Source: Methylococcales bacterium (GTDB lineage: Bacteria > Pseudomonadota > Gammaproteobacteria > Methylococcales > Methylomonadaceae). Taken from it: a stretch of 43,230 bases of DNA. The stretch covers positions 1 through 43,230 of the forward strand of contig QVQF01000122.1 in the NCBI GenBank assembly GCA_003584895.1. The letters are read 5' to 3'. Position numbers and translations under genes: made by a program. Positions within the stretch are counted from its first letter, which is position 1, and the number at the start of each line of letters is the position of its first letter. The notes under the pieces were generated by a model, which was not told where the DNA came from, did no database searches, and saw only the letters and a list, made by a program, of their open reading frames with translations. Below are positions 1 through 8,561 of the stretch, piece by piece.

Positions 1-344
1 AACAGTATTTAGCTATTATTTTTGTAAAATGAGTTAAAAATCACCTTTGAGCTATTATTGGACTAATAAAGAGCCATCGTGCAAAGGTCTCAAGTTAAAT
101 AATAATATACTGATACTTACTGGCTTACTAGCAATAAGTACATTTTATTACGCTTTATGTCGAACAATCTCCTGTAAAAAAGCGCCAAATGTGCGCTAAT
201 CCTAAACCATCCTTATATTACGTAGATTTTTGTTTTAGTTAGCTAACTTTGTAGCCAGTGGACAACCCCCCCTTAAATCTGGCATGATGAGGCCTCAAGA
301 TACCTCGTATTCCACAAGGTTGAGACTAGCTAGATTAGGTAATA
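1..344. other. Non-coding left edge
   Basis: This stretch is AT-rich and I see no open reading frame with coding character on either strand. A short inverted repeat AGCGC-N7-GCGCT lies at 181-197, preceded on the plus strand by a run of A, so a leftward transcript could form a weak terminator-like hairpin; no minus-strand gene here needs one. Positions 248-265 resemble the right half of the inverted repeat upstream of nifJ (1572-1589). Nothing else is recognisable. Confidence 0.5.
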
Positions 345-689
345 ATGATGACTATGCTTCCACCCTGCCCTATCTGTGGCTCTGAATTCACCTACGAAGA
401 CGGTGAAAACTTTATCTGCCCTGAATGTGCACATGAATGGCCTAAAGCAGGTGACATAGAAGACAACTCTGATAGCCGCATCATTAAAGACGCCAATGGT
501 AATCTATTGCAAGATGGTGATAACGTTACGGTTATTAAAGATCTTAAAGTAAAAGGCTCTTCATTGGTGATTAAAGTCGGCACTAAAGTCAAAATCATAC
601 GCTTGATCGATGGTGATCATGACATCGATTGTAAAGTTGATGGCATTGGTGCCATGAAGCTTAAATCTGAATTCGTTAAGAAAGTTTAA
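345..689 (+). CDS. yjdM: PhnA/YjdM-family zinc-ribbon protein
   Basis: The protein is small (114 aa) and opens with a zinc ribbon of two Cys pairs (CPICGSE near residue 8 and CPECAHEW near residue 25), followed by a compact beta-rich domain. This arrangement is that of the PhnA/YjdM family. The family was named after a phosphonate gene cluster, but its members are not phosphonoacetate hydrolases and their biochemical role is unsettled. Three in-frame ATGs (345, 348, 354) compete for the start: AGG at 337-339 fits 345 or 348 best, while the usual family N-terminus begins close to the ATG at 354. No phosphonate genes are nearby; the gene stands alone before a REP/transposase region. Family assignment is firm, function is not. 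Confidence 0.85.
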   Translation: MMTMLPPCPICGSEFTYEDGENFICPECAHEWPKAGDIEDNSDSRIIKDANGNLLQDGDNVTVIKDLKVKGSSLVIKVGTKVKIIRLIDGDHDIDCKVDGIGAMKLKSEFVKKV

Positions 690-754
690 TCCGTATAAAA
701 AAGGGCTCGGCTTATAATTATTAAGGAAGAGCGGCATTCTTGAAAGTTCTAAAT

Positions 755-824
755 GCTGGGATTCGTACCTCATCCCAGCCTACATTATAAGTAGGCTGGG
801 ATGCAGCGATAGCGGAATCCCAGC
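755..824. repeat. REP-like palindrome pair (left of transposase relic)
   Basis: Two hairpins sit back to back. GCTGGGAT 755-762 pairs with ATCCCAGC 772-779, and GCTGGGAT 795-802 pairs with ATCCCAGC 817-824. Between them AGCCTAC (777-783) and GTAGGCT (791-797) form another inverted repeat. The same palindromes occur on the far side of the transposase relic (1448-1525). This BIME-like organisation is typical of REP sequences mobilised by REP-associated tyrosine transposases. Confidence 0.85.
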
Positions 825-900
825 AATCGGAGTCTCAAAATTCCGAAATTTGTACCTCTCATGGCAGTTCACATAGTAAGTCAATTAATAGGATTCAGTC

Positions 901-1433
901 ATGCGCACCTATAAACGCCTTAATATTGAAGCTGGCTGCTATTTTTTTACGCTCACATTGGCCAATCGACAAGGAAACGATTTGTTGATCAGACATGTTG
1001 ATGACAGCGCGAGGCTTTTCGCCTAACTCAACGCGACCATCCTTTTAAAATGGACGCGGTTGTGATCATGCCGGATCATTTACATTGTCTTTGGCAGTTA
1101 CCACCAGGCGATGATGATTTTCCCACTCATTGGTATTTAATCAAATCACGCTTTTCCCGATCAATTAAGCCCGGAGAATTCATATCTAAAAGCCGGCAAC
1201 GTAAAGGTGAACGAGGGTTGTGGCAACGCCGGTATTGGGAGCATCTGATCCGCGATGAAAGCGATTATTACCGCCATGTAGATTACATCCATTACAATCC
1301 AGTTAAACATGGCTATGTGCCCGCGGCAAAAGATTGGCAATACTCATCATTTCATCGTTGGGTGGCGCGTGGATTATATCCGTTGAATTGGACGACAGCA
1401 GCGCCTGAAGTTATTGATGCTAATTGGGAATAG
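901..1433 (+). pseudogene. REP-associated tyrosine transposase (RAYT), frameshifted
   Basis: The N-terminal part is read from ATG 901 (MRTYKRLNIEAGCYFFTLTL...), with the YFFTL beta strand typical of Y1 HUH transposases of the RAYT/IS200-like group, and stops at TAA 1024. The remainder continues in another frame (REAFRLTQRDHPFKMDAVVI then MPDHLHCLW). It contains the HUH-type PDHLH motif and, near the C-terminus, the YIHYNPVKHGYV segment that carries the catalytic Tyr. A single base appears to be missing around 1003-1008; restoring it would join the two halves into about 177 codons, close to the family length. The ATG at 1050 is only an internal Met. RAYTs act on REP palindromes, and REP pairs flank this copy on both sides. 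A sequencing error at the frameshift cannot be excluded. Confidence 0.85.
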
Positions 1434-1447
1434 TAATAGATATTTGT

Positions 1448-1525
1448 GTAGGCTGGGATGAGGTACGAATCCCAGCGCTAGGGACTTCGAATGCTGGGAT
1501 TACGCTACGCTCCATCCCAGCCTAC
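1448..1525. repeat. REP-like palindrome pair (right of transposase relic)
   Basis: GTAGGCTGGGAT at 1448-1459 pairs with ATCCCAGC ending at 1476, and GCTGGGAT at 1493-1500 pairs with ATCCCAGCCTAC ending at 1525. The family is the same as at 755-824. The loop GAGGTACGA in the first unit is the reverse complement of the TCGTACCTC loop in the first left-hand unit, so the unit is inverted relative to that copy. Confidence 0.85.
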
Positions 1526-1558
1526 AACTAAATCCCCTTTTAAACGAATCACTAAATT

Positions 1559-1589
1559 TTGTACACTAAGCTTGTACGCCAGTGTACAA
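1559..1589. promoter_or_regulatory. Inverted repeat, candidate operator upstream of nifJ
   Basis: TTGTACACT (1559-1567) and AGTGTACAA (1581-1589) are perfect 9-bp arms separated by 13 bp, with centres about two helical turns apart. It lies about 70-100 bp before the nifJ start, and a possible -10 box TATAGT follows at 1609-1614 without a convincing -35. The geometry suits a dimeric regulator, but I cannot name one; it does not match an FNR box. Confidence 0.4.
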
Positions 1590-1661
1590 TCGACCAAAAC
1601 TTAAATCCTATAGTTATATTAAGGTTATTAACTTTCTTTGGTTTCATTTCAGGATGGTCTC

Positions 1662-4600
1662 ATGCAATCTCAGCAAACAGTTACGATAGACGGCAATCAA
1701 GCGGCTGCAACGATTGCCTATAAACTCAATGAAGTCATCGCCATTTACCCGATTACACCCTCCTCTACCATGGGCGAATGGGCTGATGAATGGGCATCAC
1801 TCGGCCAGCTCAATTTATGGGGCACCGTGCCGCAAGTCTCAGAAATGCAAAGTGAGGCCGGTGCTGCTGGCGCTATTCATGGCGCTTTGCAAGTCGGCGC
1901 TATGGCAACAACCTTTACCGCTTCTCAGGGCTTGCTGCTAATGCTGCCTAATATGTACAAAATTGCTGGTGAACTGACACCGACAGTGTTTCATATCGCC
2001 GCGCGCTCGCTAGCCTGCCAGGGTTTATCTATTTTTGGTGACCATAGCGATGTCATGTCGGCACGCATGACTGGCTTTGGTATGCTTTGTTCTAACTCAC
2101 CTCAAGAAGTCATGGACTTTGCCTTGATTGCTCATGCCGCTAGTTTAGAAGGTCGCATTCCGCTGATGCACTTTTTTGATGGCTTTCGTACTTCGCATGA
2201 AGTCGCCAAGATTAAGAGCATAGATGACACGGTGATACGCGCCATGATTAAAGATGAATGGGTAACGGTCCATCGCCATCGCGCCTTAACACCGGATAAA
2301 CCGGTGATGCGCGGCACGGCTCAAAATCCGGATGTGTATTTTCAGGCTAGGGAATCGGTCAATCCTTATTACCTTGCGCTGCCTAACATCGTGCAAGCCG
2401 CCATGAAGCGCTTTGCCAACTTAACTGGCCGCTCCTATCAATTGTTTGAGTATTTGGGTTCAGAGCTAGCGGAGCGAGTGATTGTCATTATGGGTTCTGG
2501 TGCAGAAGCGGTCACAGAAACGATGACCTATTTAAATCAGCAAGGTGAAGCGGTCGGTTTGCTTAAAGTACGGTTATATAGACCGTTTGATGCGCAGCGT
2601 TTACTTGCTGCTCTACCCAGTAGTTGTCAAAAAATTGCCGTACTCGATCGGACTAAAGAACCCGGCTCTGATGGTGAACCTTTATATAAAGATGTACTCA
2701 CCGCTATCGCCCAAGCTTATAGTCAGGGCACTAGTAAATTTAAAGCATTCCCCAAGGTTATCGGTGGCCGTTATGGCCTGTCTTCTAAAGAATTTACACC
2801 GGGCATGATTAAGGCTGTTTTTGACGAATTAAAGCAAGCGCAACCCAAAAACAATTTCACTATCGGCATCAATGATGATGTCACACACCGTAGCTTAAAC
2901 TGGGATGATCATTATCGTACCGACGCATTGGATGATACTTTTCAGGCATTATTTTATGGCTTAGGCAGTGATGGTACTGTCAGCGCTAATAAAAACACCA
3001 TTAAAATTATCGGCGAAACCACTGAGCTGCACGCACAAGGGTATTTTGTTTACGACTCGAAAAAATCGGGTGCTATGACGGTTTCGCATTTACGCTTTGG
3101 CCCCAAGCCCATACAGTCCACTTATTTAATTAGCGATAATGATGCTGATTTTATTGGCTGTCATCAAAGCATTTTTCTGGAACGCTCAGACCTGCTGAGC
3201 AGTGCCGCAAAGCAGGCCGTGTTTTTACTCAACACCCCCTTATCAGCCGAACACGCTTGGGCATCCCTGCCCTTAACCATGCAGCAACAGATGCTAAGTA
3301 AACAGCTACGTTTCTATATCATTGATGCTTACGCTGTGGCTGAAAAAACCGGCATGGGTAAGCGCATTAATACCATTATGCAGACCTGTTTCTTTGCCAT
3401 TTCTGGAGTATTGCCCCAAGAGGATGCAATATCTGCCATTAAGCACGCGGTCGAAAAGACCTATGGCAAGAAAGGCCAGAGTATCATTGAACTGAATTTT
3501 CAGGCTATCGATGAAACCCTGAGCAGTTTACACAGCGTGTCTTTACCCGATCATGCCAGCAGCCAACTAGAACTTAAAGCGACCCTACCAGATACCGCAT
3601 CCGATTTTGTTAAACGCGTGACTGGCGAAATTATTGCTGGTCGTGGCAATGCCTTACCTGTCAGTGCAATGCCTATTGATGGTACTTTTCCCACTGGCAC
3701 AGCTATTTATGAAAAACGTAATTTAGCGCTGGAAATTCCTGTCTGGGAAACCGACTTATGCACGCAATGCGGAAAATGCGCGATGGTTTGCCCGCATACA
3801 GCGATACGCAGCAAAATTTATGCAAACGATGAATTAGCTTCTAGCCCAATAACCTTTAAACATGCAGACATACTCGGCAAAGACTTTCCTGAGGACTTAG
3901 CCATCAGCTATCAAGTGGCACCCGAAGACTGCACCGGCTGTACTTTATGCGTAGATATTTGCCCGATACGTGATAAAAGCAATGCCAGCCGTAAAGCCTT
4001 AAACATGCGTCCACAAGCACCGCTAAGAACAGCAGAACGTGATAACTGGGATTTCTTTTTAGCACTCCCTGACTATGATCGACGTTTGTTAAAAACGAAT
4101 ACCATTAAAGGCGCGATGGCCCTGCAACCTTTGTTTGAGTTTTCTGGTGCGTGCGTCGGTTGCGGTGAAACTCCTTATATTAAATTAGCCTCGCAATTAT
4201 TTGGTGATCGTATGATCGTCGCCAATGCTACGGGCTGTTCTTCGATTTATGGTGGCAATTTACCCACTACGCCTTGGACTAAAAATAACGAAGGTCGCGG
4301 CCCTGCGTGGAGTAATTCTTTATTTGAAGACAATGCCGAGTTTGGCTTAGGTATGCGCATCGCCCTAGATAAACAACAAGACACGGCTAAAGAGTTGCTT
4401 ATCAGCTTAAGAGAACCTTTAGGCGATGAGCTAGTTGATGCTATTTTAACTGCCGACCAATCTGATGAAGTCGGAATTTATGAGCAACGTGAACGAGTCG
4501 CTGAGCTAAAACAACACTTAAGTAGAGAGGCAAAGTTTTGCGCCTTTAATAACGAACAGTCTTATGTCGCTAGCGCACAAAGCCTATTACAGTTTGCCGA

Positions 4601-5333
4601 CAGTTTGTGTAAAAAAAGCGTCTGGATTATAGGCGGTGATGGTTGGGCTTATGATATAGGCTTCGGCGGTGTTGATCATGTTTTAGCCAGCGGTAGGAAT
4701 GTTAATATTCTAGTGCTAGATACCGAGGTTTATTCTAATACCGGCGGCCAAACTTCAAAATCCACGCCCTTAGGTGCGGTTGCTAAGTTTTCCGCTTCCG
4801 GCAAAGCAACCGCTAAAAAAGATCTAGCCTTGTTAGCGATGGATTACAGTAATGTCTATGTCGCCCATGTTGCTTATGCCGGCAAAGACATTCAAACCTT
4901 GAACGCCTTTTTAGAAGCCGAAGCGCATGACGGGCCTTCTATTATTATTGCTTACGCGCCCTGTATCGCTCACGGTGTCGATTTATCTAATAATCATAGG
5001 CAACAAAATCTAGCGGTTAAGAGTGGGCATTGGCCGCTGTTTCGATTTGATCCTAGCAGAGCCAAAGCTGGCAAAAACCCGATGAAGCTGGATTCGGCTG
5101 AACCTTCCATCCCTTATCGTGACTTTGTAAAGACTGAAACTCGCTTTAGTATGCTCTGGCAAACACATCCTGAAGCCGCCGAGCGTTTTTTAGCACAAGC
5201 GCAGCAAGATGTTAAAAATCGTTATGCTTATTACAAGCAACTTTCTGAACTAGACTGGACCGCGACCACTTCAGTGTCAGCCCTAAAAGCTCAACTTAAG
5301 AATGAGAATACTCAGGAGATTGATCATGGTTGA
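1662..5333 (+). CDS. nifJ: Pyruvate:ferredoxin (flavodoxin) oxidoreductase
   Basis: This single-chain enzyme of about 1223 aa oxidises pyruvate with CoA to acetyl-CoA and CO2 and passes electrons to ferredoxin or flavodoxin. The expected domain order is visible: the N-terminal pyruvate-binding domain (ITPSSTMGEWADEW), the gamma and central domains, two [4Fe-4S] ferredoxin motifs (CTQCGKCAMVCP from residue 700 and CTGCTLCVDICP from residue 757), then the thiamine-diphosphate domain (GGDGWAYDIGFGG). The proximal-cluster cysteines are present at about 831, 834, 859 and 1101. The start is taken at ATG 1662 with AGGA at 1651-1654; an upstream TTG at 1638 would add eight residues without a better ribosome site. 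Its 3' end overlaps the next gene by 8 bp, so the two are probably translationally coupled. An oxygen-sensitive enzyme like this suggests micro-oxic or fermentative metabolism. Confidence 0.96.
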   Translation: MQSQQTVTIDGNQAAATIAYKLNEVIAIYPITPSSTMGEWADEWASLGQLNLWGTVPQVSEMQSEAGAAGAIHGALQVGAMATTFTASQGLLLMLPNMYKIAGELTPTVFHIAARSLACQGLSIFGDHSDVMSARMTGFGMLCSNSPQEVMDFALIAHAASLEGRIPLMHFFDGFRTSHEVAKIKSIDDTVIRAMIKDEWVTVHRHRALTPDKPVMRGTAQNPDVYFQARESVNPYYLALPNIVQAAMKRFANLTGRSYQLFEYLGSELAERVIVIMGSGAEAVTETMTYLNQQGEAVGLLKVRLYRPFDAQRLLAALPSSCQKIAVLDRTKEPGSDGEPLYKDVLTAIAQAYSQGTSKFKAFPKVIGGRYGLSSKEFTPGMIKAVFDELKQAQPKNNFTIGINDDVTHRSLNWDDHYRTDALDDTFQALFYGLGSDGTVSANKNTIKIIGETTELHAQGYFVYDSKKSGAMTVSHLRFGPKPIQSTYLISDNDADFIGCHQSIFLERSDLLSSAAKQAVFLLNTPLSAEHAWASLPLTMQQQMLSKQLRFYIIDAYAVAEKTGMGKRINTIMQTCFFAISGVLPQEDAISAIKHAVEKTYGKKGQSIIELNFQAIDETLSSLHSVSLPDHASSQLELKATLPDTASDFVKRVTGEIIAGRGNALPVSAMPIDGTFPTGTAIYEKRNLALEIPVWETDLCTQCGKCAMVCPHTAIRSKIYANDELASSPITFKHADILGKDFPEDLAISYQVAPEDCTGCTLCVDICPIRDKSNASRKALNMRPQAPLRTAERDNWDFFLALPDYDRRLLKTNTIKGAMALQPLFEFSGACVGCGETPYIKLASQLFGDRMIVANATGCSSIYGGNLPTTPWTKNNEGRGPAWSNSLFEDNAEFGLGMRIALDKQQDTAKELLISLREPLGDELVDAILTADQSDEVGIYEQRERVAELKQHLSREAKFCAFNNEQSYVASAQSLLQFADSLCKKSVWIIGGDGWAYDIGFGGVDHVLASGRNVNILVLDTEVYSNTGGQTSKSTPLGAVAKFSASGKATAKKDLALLAMDYSNVYVAHVAYAGKDIQTLNAFLEAEAHDGPSIIIAYAPCIAHGVDLSNNHRQQNLAVKSGHWPLFRFDPSRAKAGKNPMKLDSAEPSIPYRDFVKTETRFSMLWQTHPEAAERFLAQAQQDVKNRYAYYKQLSELDWTATTSVSALKAQLKNENTQEIDHG

Positions 5334-6339
5334 TTTAAGCACGCATTATTTGGGTTTAAAACTAGCTAACCCTCTAGTACCCTCAGCATCACCTTTAAGT
5401 AAAGATATAGACAGTGCACGTCGGTTGGAAGATGCGGGCGCTTCTGCCTTGGTTATGTATTCCTTGTTCGAAGAAAAAATAGTCGCCGAACAACAGCAGA
5501 TGCAACGCTTTTTATATGAGCAAGCTATAGGACATGGCGAAGCTGATTCCTTTCATCCTCGCTCTCATCTGATAAAGACTTATCAAGAGCATTATCTGGA
5601 ACAGGTACAGAAATTAAAGTCGGCACTAACCATACCTGTTATCGCTAGCTTAAATGGCACGTCCTTAAGTGGCTGGCTAGAATACGGTTTGCAATTACAA
5701 CAAGCCGGCGCTGATGCCTTAGAACTTAATATCTATCATTTAGCCGCCAATGCCGAAGACAGTAGTGAAGTCGTTGAAAATCGTTATCTGACTATCTTGC
5801 AGACCTTAAAAGCCCAAGTAAACATTCCAATTACTATGAAACTTTCTTCGCAATTTAGCTCACCGCTGCATTTTGCAAAGCGGCTGGAAGCTGCGGGAGC
5901 TTGCGGCGTGGTGCTTTTTAACCGCTTTTATCAACCTGATATTAATTTAGAATCGCTAGAAGTTGTGCCTACTTTAGAACTGTCTAGCTCCTCAGAAGCG
6001 TTATTACGCATACGCTGGGCCGCGTTACTGTATGGCAGAACTCAGTTATCACTCGCCGTTACTGGTGGCTTTCACCAAAGCTCAGATGTTATCAAGGCAC
6101 TGTTAGCGGGTGCTGATGTGGTGCATTTATGTAGTGTCTTACTTAAACACGGTGTGGGTCGTTTAAGTGAAATCCTCTCAGAACTGGAACAGTGGTTAGA
6201 CGAGCATGACTATCAATCAATCGAGCAGCTTAAAGGTAGCGTCAGCCAACAACATGCTATAGATCCCAGCGCTTATGAACGCGCCAATTATGTGCAAGTG
6301 CTGGATAATTATTCTTCTCCGGCTGGGGTTTTAAGATAA
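5326..6339 (+). CDS. Dihydroorotate-dehydrogenase-like flavoprotein linked to NifJ
   Basis: The 337-aa protein is a TIM-barrel flavoprotein resembling class 1 dihydroorotate dehydrogenases (GLKLANPLVPSASPL at the N-terminus, ALELNI near the middle, TMKLSS, and AVTGGFHQSSDV with GADVVHLCS for phosphate/FMN binding). At the position where class 1 PyrD enzymes carry NxSCPN with the catalytic cysteine, this protein reads NIYHLA, so that base is absent and a PyrD role is unlikely. Start ATG 5326 has AGGAG at 5314-5318 and lies inside the end of nifJ; the alternative ATG at 5302 lacks such a site. The pairing with nifJ suggests an electron-transfer partner or accessory to pyruvate oxidation, which is inference. 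The gene converges on bioD with only 3 bp between stop codons. Confidence 0.85.
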   Translation: MVDLSTHYLGLKLANPLVPSASPLSKDIDSARRLEDAGASALVMYSLFEEKIVAEQQQMQRFLYEQAIGHGEADSFHPRSHLIKTYQEHYLEQVQKLKSALTIPVIASLNGTSLSGWLEYGLQLQQAGADALELNIYHLAANAEDSSEVVENRYLTILQTLKAQVNIPITMKLSSQFSSPLHFAKRLEAAGACGVVLFNRFYQPDINLESLEVVPTLELSSSSEALLRIRWAALLYGRTQLSLAVTGGFHQSSDVIKALLAGADVVHLCSVLLKHGVGRLSEILSELEQWLDEHDYQSIEQLKGSVSQQHAIDPSAYERANYVQVLDNYSSPAGVLR

Positions 6340-6342
6340 CGA

Positions 6343-7005
6343 CTACGGGGTTAGCTGATCCGCTAACAACTCAAAATCAAGTTGTTCCTGATAAGGCAAA
6401 ATGCCTAATAATGGCACAGGCAAGGCGGCTTTAATGGTTTGTATATTTTCTTCCCGATTTAATAAATCGGGATCTACACAGACGGCTATCCAACCGATAC
6501 AAGTGATGCCTGAAAGCTGTATAGCCTGATAACTTAATTTGGCATGATTAATACAACCTAAACGCAGGCCTACTACCAGTATTACGGGTAAGGCCAAAGC
6601 CTTGGCTAAATCACTGATGTCATCCTGAGCATTTAAGGGCGCATACCAACCGCCAGCACCTTCAACAATGATTACATCAGCTAATGCTTTTAAGCTATTA
6701 AAGCGCTCGACAACAGTTGCTAGTTCAACAGGATTATGAACACCGGCAATATGGGGTGAAACCGGTAATTCGTAAGCGTAGGGATTAATCAGTTGGTAAT
6801 CTACGGCTATTGAGGCATTGCCTTGTATCAGCAAAGCATCGGCATTTTTCAATTCACCTGCATGTAAAGTACACCCTGACGCCACCGGCTTCATGCCCAG
6901 CACTGTTTTGCCCTGACGCTTAAAGTAACGCATCAAAGCTATGGTGGCGCAGGTTTTGCCCGCGTCAGTATCTGTGCCGGTTATAAAATAGCCTTGTGTC
7001 ATCAT
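6343..7005 (-). CDS. bioD: Dethiobiotin synthetase
   Basis: BioD carboxylates 7,8-diaminopelargonic acid with CO2 and ATP to close the ureido ring of dethiobiotin, the penultimate step of biotin synthesis. The P-loop GTDTDAGKT lies at residues 10-18, followed by MKPVASG and, mid-protein, the EGAGGWYAPL motif, all characteristic. The length of 220 aa is normal. Two consecutive Met codons open the frame; either could start it. It is the last gene of the minus-strand biotin operon, 3 bp after bioC. Confidence 0.97.
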   Translation of the reverse strand: MMTQGYFITGTDTDAGKTCATIALMRYFKRQGKTVLGMKPVASGCTLHAGELKNADALLIQGNASIAVDYQLINPYAYELPVSPHIAGVHNPVELATVVERFNSLKALADVIIVEGAGGWYAPLNAQDDISDLAKALALPVILVVGLRLGCINHAKLSYQAIQLSGITCIGWIAVCVDPDLLNREENIQTIKAALPVPLLGILPYQEQLDFELLADQLTP

Positions 7006-7008
7006 GGC

Positions 7009-7791
7009 TTATGCCGTCGCTGTTATGCTAATCACTTCAAAGGTCGCCAAAACTTGATCATCCTCACCTTGTTTTTCATAAGCACTAATCATCTGCTGCA
7101 TCGCTGTTTTAGTCGTAATATGTTTATTAGCACCCGTCACTACATGATGAGCGCCTAAGTGTTTTAATTCTTGCATCAAAGCTAAAACGGAGACATAGCT
7201 TGAGCTATAACAAACACTATGCAGCTGAATATTATTAAATCCTGCTGTTACTAAGAACTGCTTTAATTCTGTCTGACTATAAAAGCTGTTCACATGCTGA
7301 TAGCTATCTACGCTTGCCCAAGCACTTTTCAATTCACACAAGGTTTGCGGGCCAAAGGTCGAAAACACTAAAGGCTTACCGGGTTTTAAGGCTAGATTAA
7401 TACCAGTGAAGACTGAATCCAGATCACTACACCATTGCAAGGCAAGATTAGACACTACGCCATCTAGGCACTGTTCAGAAAAAGGAAGTTGCTCTGCATC
7501 TGCGCACACATAATGTACTTGCTGATGTAAGGCCAATTTCTGTTGTGTACTTTGCAGCATAGTCCAGGCAATATCTAGAGCGATGATGGTGTCATGGTTA
7601 CACTGTGCTAATAACTCAGCGGTTAAAAAACCGGTACCACAACCTATGTCTAATAAGGTTCCGGTTAACAACTCGGCATCAATAGTTTTAAGTAATTCTA
7701 AACCTACTCTGCGCTGCAATGCTGCAGCACCGTCATAAGTTGATGAGGCGGCAGTAAAAGCTCGTTTAATGCCTGTTTTAGTTAGTGGCAT
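7009..7791 (-). CDS. bioC: Malonyl-[acyl-carrier-protein] O-methyltransferase
   Basis: BioC methylates the free carboxyl of malonyl-ACP with S-adenosylmethionine so that the fatty acid machinery can build the pimeloyl chain. The SAM-binding motif LLDIGCGTGFLT is at residues 46-57, and the Rossmann methyltransferase order continues with IALDIAWTML and NLALQW. The length of 260 aa fits. The start overlaps the end of bioH by 10 bp, indicating coupled translation. Its presence with BioH in one operon supports the BioC-BioH route to pimeloyl-ACP. Confidence 0.95.
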   Translation of the reverse strand: MPLTKTGIKRAFTAASSTYDGAAALQRRVGLELLKTIDAELLTGTLLDIGCGTGFLTAELLAQCNHDTIIALDIAWTMLQSTQQKLALHQQVHYVCADAEQLPFSEQCLDGVVSNLALQWCSDLDSVFTGINLALKPGKPLVFSTFGPQTLCELKSAWASVDSYQHVNSFYSQTELKQFLVTAGFNNIQLHSVCYSSSYVSVLALMQELKHLGAHHVVTGANKHITTKTAMQQMISAYEKQGEDDQVLATFEVISITATA

Positions 7792-8558
7792 GGAGCGTCC
7801 ATAAATTGAGTAATTGTCTCCAAAACGATTTGTGGATGTGATAAAAAAGGCACATGCCCCGCTTTATCAATGACAACTATTTGAATAGTAGGTGCTAAGT
7901 CTTTTATAGCCTCGCCTACTGCGATAGGCACTAAGGTATCTCGCGTACCTAATAATAACAAGATCGGCATCTGGGCTGCAGCCAAGGCAGGCCGTAAATC
8001 AGCTTGCTTAAGTATCGTTAGCCCACCTTGCAAGGTATCAAGATTCGGCGTTGCCCTAGCCATAATGGCTGTTTTAATGTTTTTCAACAGAACTTTATAA
8101 TCGGGCAACTGAGCGACTTGCAAGGATAAGAATCGTAATAAGGTGGCTGGCGCATCAAGCGTCAACTGCTCAGAAAATGCTTCTAATAAATCGACCTTCA
8201 TGCCCGGCCACTGCTCAGTACAAGTAAAGTGTGGATTGCCTGCCAGTAAAATTAGGCTATTTACGCGTTCGGGATAGCGCTTAGCAATTTCCATAACTAC
8301 AGTTGCACCCAATGACCATCCCAGCCAACAACTCTGCTTATCGGCTACGGCATCTACTAGCGCATCAGCGACTTGCTCTAAGGTAAAGTTATCAAGATTG
8401 TCACTATGGCCATGTCCCGGTAAGTCGATACAAGTGACTTGATAATGCTGGGCTAGTTGCATAGCAAAATCATGCCAAATACCACTGTGCATAGCCCAGC
8501 CATGCACTAGCACGATGGACTTACCGGTACCAAAAGTTTGTTGATGTAGATTGATCAT
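7782..8558 (-). CDS. bioH: Pimeloyl-ACP methyl ester carboxylesterase
   Basis: This alpha/beta hydrolase removes the methyl group that BioC added, ending chain extension at pimeloyl-ACP. The nucleophile elbow GWSLGA places Ser at residue 82, and the other members of the triad are visible as Asp207 (GTRDTLVP) and His235 (AGHVPF). These positions agree with my memory of E. coli BioH. The length of 258 aa is normal. The gene lies 3 bp after bioF and overlaps bioC. In many bacteria bioH is unlinked; here it is inside the operon. Confidence 0.96.
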   Translation of the reverse strand: MINLHQQTFGTGKSIVLVHGWAMHSGIWHDFAMQLAQHYQVTCIDLPGHGHSDNLDNFTLEQVADALVDAVADKQSCWLGWSLGATVVMEIAKRYPERVNSLILLAGNPHFTCTEQWPGMKVDLLEAFSEQLTLDAPATLLRFLSLQVAQLPDYKVLLKNIKTAIMARATPNLDTLQGGLTILKQADLRPALAAAQMPILLLLGTRDTLVPIAVGEAIKDLAPTIQIVVIDKAGHVPFLSHPQIVLETITQFMDAPCH

Positions 8559-8561
8559 GAG

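Noticed and set aside
392-773. Open frames on the minus strand across the PhnA-like gene
   Set aside because: They lie opposite a clear zinc-ribbon gene, have no ribosome site and no recognisable content.
5302-5325. Upstream start of the DHOD-like protein at ATG 5302
   Set aside because: ATG 5326 has a well-spaced AGGAG and matches the family N-terminus; 5302 has neither.
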